Below, piece after piece: positions 56,939 to 64,000 of a DNA stretch of 64,000 nt. Each line of letters begins with the position of its first letter. Position 1 is the stretch's first letter. Source of the DNA: Bolinopsis microptera (Eukaryota; Ctenophora; Tentaculata; Lobata; Bolinopsidae); assembly GCF_026151205.1 (NCBI RefSeq), contig NC_087080.1, positions 15,447,337-15,511,336 on the forward strand, given 5' to 3'. The translations under genes and the position numbers were made by a program. The notes under the pieces were generated by a model. That model saw only the letters and a list, made by a program, of their open reading frames with translations. It was not told the origin of the DNA and did not search any database.

Positions 56939-59900
56939 ATGGGTCGAAGAAGCAAATCGAAGAAGATCCACTCGTCGGAGGTTGTTTATGACGCTAGTGA
57001 ACACTACAGAACTTGATCAGATGGTCACGATCCAGGAAGCCAGCATGGAGAACTGCGGAGGGTTTGGCAACGTCGGACTTTTCTCCAGCTCTGGAGTGTA
57101 CACTGTCACTCTGGGAGACGGACAGTGTGTAGAGATCAGGGAGAGTGATCTGAAACAGAGCAGTCGCAGGGCTGATAAATTCACTTGCATGTTCAACGGA
57201 ATGAAACATAAGCTGAAACTAGCCCAGATCCAGCCTAGTGCTGCCTTCTCCCAGTCTGTTGAAGTGTCCGGAGATGTCTCTGGTGATATACTGAGAGTTA
57301 GGTCTGCTACTCCCGGTCATGGGGCTGCTTTGGTGGATTCCAATATCGATCAATTCCAGTCGATGTCAATTTCCACTCGACCGTCACCTGTCACTTTCTA
57401 TCCTTACTACAAGATCAAGATTGGTGATTCCGTCAAGGTACTACCATTCCACATCGTGTCTGCTGGCAAAGCATCTCGAAGATTCTTCAGGTTTAGGTAT
57501 GACGGTAAAACTATAACCATCAGAAAATCCCACATTCGTCCCGTTACCAAACAGTACAAGGTAATCTTGGACGGAAGGGTAACCGACATTGGATGTAATA
57601 ACATTCAGCCATATGGAGATAATGCTTATCTCATTACCCATAATGGTGTTGAGAGAATCGTTGGTTCGGCCTCCGTGCACTCTGGTGTCCAGGATGGTGC
57701 TGAACTCATTACTGACGATGAGGATGGAATCCATAAGAAGCCTCTGTTCCCAAGTAAGAATCTGAATCGTGGATCCGCTGCAGAAGAGGACGATGCTACA
57801 GGACGCAGATTCGGGCTGATTAAAAGATATACCAAAACAAAGCGAGGCAAACGTGTAAGAAAGGTTCCAAGACGTAAGAAGAGTGGACGAAAAGACTTAA
57901 AGATTTATGATGTTAGCTTCTGTCTGTGCTACCAAATCATCCTTAATGGTGCCCACATCGTGATCCCTCAACACAGGATCAAACAGTCCAAGAGGCACAG
58001 TGGATATCTTAGATTCCGTTATAATAAGATGGTCTACTACATCACCCCCCAAACCATCACACAAGCTTTCTATGCTCCTGTGGTAGGATACTACAGTATT
58101 GTCATTGACGAGAAGGTTGTGGTTGTAAGTGGAAGAGAAATGGAGAAGCACTCTGAGAAAGAAGACACTTACATCATCAGATACAACAATGATACGTTTG
58201 AAGTTAGCTCCACAGCTATCAGCTTCTTGGGAGAATATGTGTTGGAGCCAGACAGAGAAACGCTAACTGACGAAGGTGAATCCACTCCGGTGTCTTCAGA
58301 AGAATCTGACACCTCTGACTCTGATGCATCTGTATCTGGCAGAGATGAGATTGTTGAGGATGCCAACATTTACACCACCAGGACCTTCATTATCAGGAGG
58401 AAAACCATAGCTACATGTTACAGGATCAGACTGAATGGTTCTGAGTTAGTCGTTCCGGTCAGTCAGGTCAGCAACTGCAAGACCAGACCTGGAATGCTCA
58501 GAATAACATACTACAACAAAACTTACTTCATCTCACAGGATGACATTGAGTTGCAATACGAGACTGAAGTCACTGGATTCTACTCGGTCACAGTCAACGG
58601 AAACCCGTTATTCTTACTGGAGATGATATTGAAGATAGCCCATCTGACGGCACATACATCTGCTACTACAAAAACTCCAAGTACGTCTTGGCTCAGACCC
58701 AAATCATGTACCTGGGAGATTATCCCGTTATCCAAGCTCCTAACTACGCGGAAACAGAGGTGGAGAGCTCCGAGGAGTCTGATGGACAGACTGGTCACGG
58801 TGATGACGATGTCTCCGAGGAAGAACCTCAGATGTGCATCTTTGTGAACGAGAAGCCCAACATGGACATGACTCTTCCAGAACCAACCCAAGGATCTGTG
58901 ATGGGATGGAAGGTGTACATTGACGGAAGGTTCTATACAGTACCTGCTAACCGCTTGAAGCAGCTAAGGAACGCTCCTGGCTTCATGGAAATTATCGTCA
59001 ACCGTAAGCTGTACCATGTCTCTATTGAGAACATCCAACCCATTATGTTGCCTACCGTGTACTTCATCACTATCCAGAACAGACCCATCTTGGTTCCTGC
59101 TAAGGATGTTCGAAGACACCCAACTGAAGAAGGATTTGTCATCGTTAAGTACCGTGGACAGGATTACGTTATAGCTGTCGGGGAACTGAAGCTGGCTGAT
59201 GGAAGCTCTGTTAACTATGAAGATATCCCCATGGACCAGGAATACATCATAACAAGAACTACCAAAACAACAAAGCGAACAAGAAGAAAGAAGAGATCAG
59301 GCGACTTTGGAAGGTCATGCTCACCTCTCTGCGGCAAAGTCAATCTAGCATCTGGATCTGATACTGAAAGCCACGGAATTAACCCAGCTGGATTCTCCGC
59401 CATGGCCCAAATTGCTAACGGTATGGCACCTCAGGTGGCATTCTCTCACGGTGCAACCCATGTGGTCGCTCCTGGTGGCATTGTCATGGGACAAGGTGGA
59501 TTCGGACATGCCATAGGTGGTCGTCCCGGTTCACCTGCTGGTCTGGCACATGTTGGATTGTCTCTAGACCAAGGATATGTTCATTCTGGAGGCTATGGAG
59601 GTTCGGGTGGACATGGTACTGGTATGTCAGGAGGTGGACATGGTGGTTCTGGTGTCACATTCGCCCCAGCCGGAGGGCATGGTACCATGGTTGGACTAAC
59701 CCATGCTCAATCCGTAGGAGGATCTGGCCAAGCTCAAGCCGGAGGGCATGGTACCATGGTTGGACTAACCCATGCTCAATCCATAGGAGGGTCTGGCCAA
59801 GCTCAAGCCGGAGGAAATGGTACCATGGTTGGACTAACCCATGCTCAATCCATAGGAGGATCTGGCCAAGTGATAGCAGGCGGACAAGGCCTCATGATGG

Positions 59901-60076
59901 GTGGTCAGCACACAATACATGGCGGACAGCAAACAATGGTCGGAGGACAGCAAACTATTGTGGGTGGACAGCAGGGCATGATGCTCGGAGGTCACCAGAC
60001 CATACATGGAGGATCCTCTAAGAAGAGTAAACATCATAGAAGCCATTCTTCCTCTTCTAGCAGTAGCAGCAACTAA
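56939..60076 (+). CDS. nine-repeat beta-rich protein with Gly/His/Gln-rich tail; two apparent frameshifts
   Basis: Three consecutive frames make one gene of about 1045 codons without introns. An ATG at 56939 opens a short basic frame (GRRSKSKKIHSSE) that stops near 57016. The main frame runs to 58847 (first in-frame ATG 56988) and the last from about 58601 to 60076. Restoring one A in GGAAACCC at 58599-58606 joins the last two cleanly. The body is nine repeats of 45-50 residues, each a likely small beta unit of the form YxIxLxG-xx-VPxxxI-x8-GxLRxxYxxKxYxIS. Repeats alternate in two types. Between repeats 3 and 4 is a very basic segment (KRGKRVRKVPRRKKSGRK), and a second lies after repeat 9 (TKRTRRKKRSG). 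The tail has GGHGTMVGLTHAQS repeats, GGQQT repeats and a final Ser run. There is no signal peptide. AATAAA lies near 60129. Family not recognised; possibly structural or nuclear. Confidence 0.72.
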
Positions 60077-61536
60077 CTGACGATATGACAGATCAGAAGC
60101 TCATGATAAGGATTGTGATGACAAATTATAATAAAGACATTGAGATAAGCCAATTATTAACCAAATGAAGATGGGGATTTCGTTTGTAGAAAGTTGATAT
60201 GAAAGAGCGATGTTTGATAATATATATGGGCTAGATTTTGATAGGTTAGAATGAGTAAGTGCTATAAAATAAAGATAATCAATTCGCACAGTTAATTTGA
60301 TTTAGATGACAGTTTAAATAAACATTATCCGTGCTATGGTACGAATGAGATTAACAGAATGATGTGAATTTTTATTTAGTGTTGAACATCTACGATTGAT
60401 CGTCTTACTTTCCTTCACGTCCCTCATAACCATGCTGCAAGCACTCCCATCTTGCCATATTCATTTATTAATAAAGCTCAAGACCACCGAGTGGGTAGTG
60501 GCCAGTGAACAATCTTCATTAGCTAACCAGATTGTTGGTATGCAGATCCATCTGAACAGTCAGCAGGGGTCTGCTTGACAACACCAGCTTACCAGATAGT
60601 CGCTAAGAAACGATCCAAGAGTTAGTTGCTAAGATACTGTCCGGTGTAATGCTGGACTAATAATGTCAGTTTATGAAGTCATATGATGAATGGTTGTAAT
60701 GAAAGGTTTACCTAAAGGCAGAAATATCATGACGAGGATCTTATAGTCTTGTCATCTTATAATTACTAAAGCTTATAAGAAAACGATTTCTTGTAGCTTA
60801 AAAGTGAACTCACGTAAGAAAAGAAGAGATCAAATTATTATATTTGCAAGAAATTAATTAATTAGAGTTATCATATAATTAAAGTTTATTAAATAGACAC
60901 AAATAATTCCAACAAATAACAAATATTAAACAAATAACGTGGAAAATTGTCCACCCGACAACAATGGGGTCAGATAAACAAAACAGCAAATATTTAACTG
61001 AAAGAACAGCTGGTGGTGACCTCCAGGCCGTCACATCTAACCCAGGAGGTCTGGACGCTATTGAGAAGTGTCAGTTGGTACTATCTGAGGAGGTCCCTAG
61101 CTTATACCAACTAACTCAGTCAGATACTTCTGCAGCAGAGGTGCTCCTTGGGGAGGTCTCCAGAGGTGCTCCTTGCAGCTGTATGTCTCGTTAGGGGAGG
61201 TCCAGCGCTTCAAGTGACCAACTCACTGAAACAGTCCTTCTCCGGGAAGATCTGTCAGCCAGGGGGTCCGGGCTCGAGTCGGGAGGTCTAGATGGAGGTC
61301 GGATAGCTTGAAGGTCTGGGTTTACATCTTAAGATCAGTCTTCTGATCTCACACTCTCATTGGTTTGGTCACAGTTAGATCAGAGGTCATCAATCTTTCC
61401 ACTTGTAGGCTTCACTAGCAACTTGTTGGTTCATCCAATTCTGTTTGTTCACAACTTCTGGTATTTACACTTTTTGCAAGTCTAAGATGGAGTTGGTAGT
61501 GGTGTTGAAACAAAATGTTTCGATATGTTATAAAGA
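60077..61536. other. convergent intergenic region with 3' untranslated sequences
   Basis: Contains the AATAAA of the repeat-protein gene near 60129. The GGAGGTC/GGTGCTCC-type short repeats at 61080-61310 probably belong to the 3' untranslated region of the minus-strand zinc-finger gene. Short open frames (60396-60578, 60964-61194) have no supporting features. Confidence 0.45.
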
Positions 61537-62938
61537 TCAAACTGCAGTTTGAACTGAGTTGACATGGTCTGAGTAAGGTTCTTCTCCCTCCAGTAAAGCA
61601 CATAGCGATCTTGAAGGATCTATCAGCCCTCCAACGTCAAAATGGGTTATCTGCCGAGAATATTATTGTAAGCAATTGAGTACATATTGACCATAGATTT
61701 AACTTGAGTGAGTTATTTAACAAGCTTCGCTGAATCCTTTATAGTATTTTAATTTCTGAAGCATTTAGAAAGGCTTTGAGAAGACCATAATTCATTTCAA
61801 AGCATCACGTACATTATACAATTTAAATTTATGCTATATATCTTATCGTTTGGCATGAGTATTTAACGACTTTACCTTTTCAAAAGACGGAGGGTTCATT
61901 GTGTTCATGAATTGGGAGCTGTACATGTAACTAGACTCGTACATTCCCCCAAGTGATGCCATGTTTGGATAACCGGTGTCAAAGTAGAACGGACCTGTAA
62001 AATAAGATATTGTTAGAAATCTGTCGTGGTAAATTATTCAGGGTAAAGGCTAATAGGGACAAAAGAAGTTTTTTGAGTTTTGATCCAGTTGTTTCTCATA
62101 CCAAGTGCAGCGTGGATTGTTAAACTAAACTGTGCGACTTACTTGAATCTGTTTTGAAGGGTCTCGTTTCGAAAGGAACTAGTGGTTGTTGGTTGTCTGT
62201 CATCCAACATTGGCTATCATCCCGTTTCTCAACTGTCGCTACCTATCAACAAACTTCGGTTACTGACAAAGTTTGGATTTTTATTCTACAATTAGCGATA
62301 TTTTCTTTTTTCCATTGTGGTAGTCAAGTAATCAAAGTCAGAATTCAAAGATTTTAAAGTAGTAAAACCTACTTTCTTGCTTACAGAGCACTCTTTCGTA
62401 GAATGGGCTTTGGAATGTTTTCTCAATGAAGATGGATCAGTGTAGCGCTTCAAACATCCAGGAACTTGACATGCGTACGGTTTCTGAAGCGGAATTAAAT
62501 AAACTTAACTGCGACAATCATGGAATACGCAACCAAGTAGTTTGCTGAAACATTACAAGTGCTCATTAGTTTTCTTTTTACCATCGAAACGTCTTAACCA
62601 TCAAACTACTTAAAGTTTTAATGGAAAGTCTCCAAATTATACATCAAGGATCTATCCACTCTACACATTCCATCTAACCCAGCCCAACTCACCAGAGGTA
62701 GGCAGAATATCTCAATTTTATCCTCTCGTGGGCTATCTTGGCCAACCCTCTAAAAAAAGAAAAAATCCCAACTCACCGTATCCTGATGAGTACGGAGATG
62801 TTTTGCTCTGTCGGAAGAGTTACTGAAGCTCTTTAAGCAGCCAGGTTGAGTACACAGATACGGACGCTCTCCCGTGTGGGACCTCAAGTGGATTTTCAGG
62901 TTCTCTAATCGGCTGAACGCTTTGGGGCACCCCATGTA
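61537..62938 (-). CDS. GLIS-like Kruppel zinc-finger transcription factor, 3' exons (5' partial)
   Basis: Five exons in transcript order: 62938-62777, 62483-62385, 62242-62143, 61994-61876 and 61650-61537 (TGA), all in phase. The first codes for most of finger 3 ([21 protein letters not shown]) and finger 4 ([19 protein letters not shown]). The second codes for finger 5 ([19 protein letters not shown]). This arrangement is characteristic of GLI/ZIC/GLIS proteins, and IHLRSHTGE plus [13 protein letters not shown] is closest to GLIS. These nuclear factors bind G-rich GLI-type sites. Fingers 1-2 and the first Cys of finger 3 must lie upstream, outside the window or unrecognised. The last three exons were built from splice sites and phase only; they encode a Tyr/Met-rich tail ([13 protein letters not shown]) and end 105 residues after finger 5, much shorter than vertebrate GLIS tails. 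Confidence 0.8.
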
Positions 62939-64000
62939 CTGAAACATTGTTACATTTAGAGATCTTGTTGGAATCTCTGCTGTATTTTAATCTGAAAGGA
63001 GGATAGTCATAAAGGTATTTCAAGCCATTGTGGGTTTAAGCAACCTAACATAACGTGATAAAATTCCTTGTTCTAATGTGAGATAATACGATAAATGACT
63101 TAATCGACTGGCCCTCATACCACCAGCGAGATTATCAATGCTTTCGGCTACTTTTTTACTACTTTTACTAATTGTCATCATCACGGATCACAAGCATTGT
63201 CCTGCGTCCAGGGACAACAGAGTTCCGATTATTTTCACACCCCGACTGATCATCAAGCTATTAATTACCTCGTAAAATGGTTGATGACGTGGTGACGGAG
63301 GTGAAGGGTGGTGCTTGATTGCATAATGGAGGTTTAATGGTCTACACGAGCCTCTGTTTAGCACGTCTTTAGGCGGATACTTAACGAAACAATTGGAGCT
63401 GGCCATCACGTGGTCTTTGCGACACAATGTTGTAAGGAGCACTCCTTTGGTTTGTGATTCTTGAAAAAGGGTTGGAATTGGAGAAAAAGGATATTGGCCT
63501 ACTGTTTCTGAACCTAGGCCCAAACCTAGACCCAAACCTAGGCCCGTGATACAATTAAGACATGGTAAATATTTGGTATTCGCAGCTTCTCTCGCGATTC
63601 AGAGATTCAGGATATTCTGAGCATGCCATGCATACTAGAAATACCAAGGAATACCATACAACACTGTACAATGTTCAGTCTATATTTGCAGTCAGTAATT
63701 TTACATTAATTTAAGAATGTCTTGGTTTAATCAAATTCATTAAGGCGAGGTGTCTGTACAATCATATTAGATACCAATTAAACTCCTGAGATTTGTCGCC
63801 GACAGCAATCGCTTGAAAGACTTTTCAAATTCAATAAGATCCTGTAGGCTACAAAGTATGTGCTTATTTCTTTCACAAATGGGCTTAAAATGGATTTGAA
63901 AATGAAGTCTCGTCTACATTGCGTTTATATCAGGCATAAGCCATGATTTGTGCAAAACGCCAAAGCTTTTCCGTCAATCCTAGTGGCTAGCCTCAGTTGG
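62939..64000. other. probable intron and 5' region of the GLIS-like gene
   Basis: No C2H2 finger is encoded here on the minus strand, so fingers 1-2 are not in this stretch. A minus-strand frame at 63535-63188 reads plausible protein up to a donor-like site (HQPFYE|GTAATT near 63271) and could be an exon, but its phase partner is unknown. A CCTAGGCCCAAACCTAGACC repeat lies near 63510-63545. Confidence 0.4.

Noticed and set aside
58599-58606. Programmed -1 ribosomal frameshift site
   Set aside because: GGAAACCC does not form an X-XXY-YYZ heptamer in the incoming frame and no strong downstream pairing was evident; a missing A explains the data more simply.
63188-63535. Minus-strand ORF as the N-terminal exon of the GLIS-like gene
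   Set aside because: It looks somewhat protein-like and ends at a donor, but fingers 1-2 are not found between it and the finger 3 exon. Joining it directly would leave finger 3 without its first Cys. Left as a possibility only.

Overview
This window is eukaryotic nuclear DNA from an animal, most likely an invertebrate. It is AT-rich and full of minisatellites, foldback repeats and non-autonomous DNA transposons. Its genes are split into many short exons with ordinary GT/AG junctions, and their domains are metazoan: RasGEF, a GLIS-type zinc-finger array, and a C-type lectin/Ig/VWD/C8 mosaic. The Ldh_2-type malate/lactate dehydrogenase is absent from most vertebrate annotation but common in invertebrates. 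An early-branching animal such as a cnidarian is plausible, but the sequence alone does not settle this.

Layout. 0.99-2.3 kb (+): the 3' exons of a RasGEF protein. 3.1-5.5 kb: a (TGAGG)n array, copies of a palindromic dispersed repeat and a MITE. 5.8-13.6 kb (+): an Ldh_2 oxidoreductase gene in nine exons. Its third intron holds two small minus-strand genes for related secreted proteins, and a dead duplicate of exon 5 lies in a later intron. 14.2-18.4 kb (-) and 21.9-23.7 kb (-): two paralogous secreted-protein genes whose introns have diverged sharply. In the first copy a 23-bp unit spanning a 3' splice site has grown to about 112 tandem copies. The second copy keeps one unit and has gained a 675-bp transposon with an 8-bp target duplication. 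18.9-19.6 kb: a mariner-like MITE. 25.3 kb: a non-LTR reverse transcriptase fragment. 26.7 kb: an orphan 208-codon ORF. 28-39 kb: mostly noncoding, with inverted repeats and a 25-bp minisatellite.

39.7-48.6 kb (+) is a 23-exon secreted mosaic protein (beta-propeller-like region, ConA-like region, C-type lectin, Ig, VWD, C8); every exon phase joins. 50.0-52.4 kb (+) is one long exon encoding a NERD-type nuclease domain fused to a UvrD-like superfamily 1 helicase. 53.6-55.9 kb is a decayed pogo-like transposon with a relative inserted inside it. 56.9-60.1 kb (+) is a nearly intronless gene for a protein of nine beta-rich repeats and a Gly/His/Gln tail, broken by apparent 1-nt indels. 61.5-62.9 kb (-) holds the 3' exons of a GLIS-like zinc-finger gene.

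The genes do not form an operon or an obvious pathway. The most notable items are the splice-site minisatellite, the NERD-helicase, the nine-repeat protein and the two families of small secreted proteins. Several genes carry single-base indels next to short homopolymers. These look like assembly errors, so pseudogene calls should be made with care.
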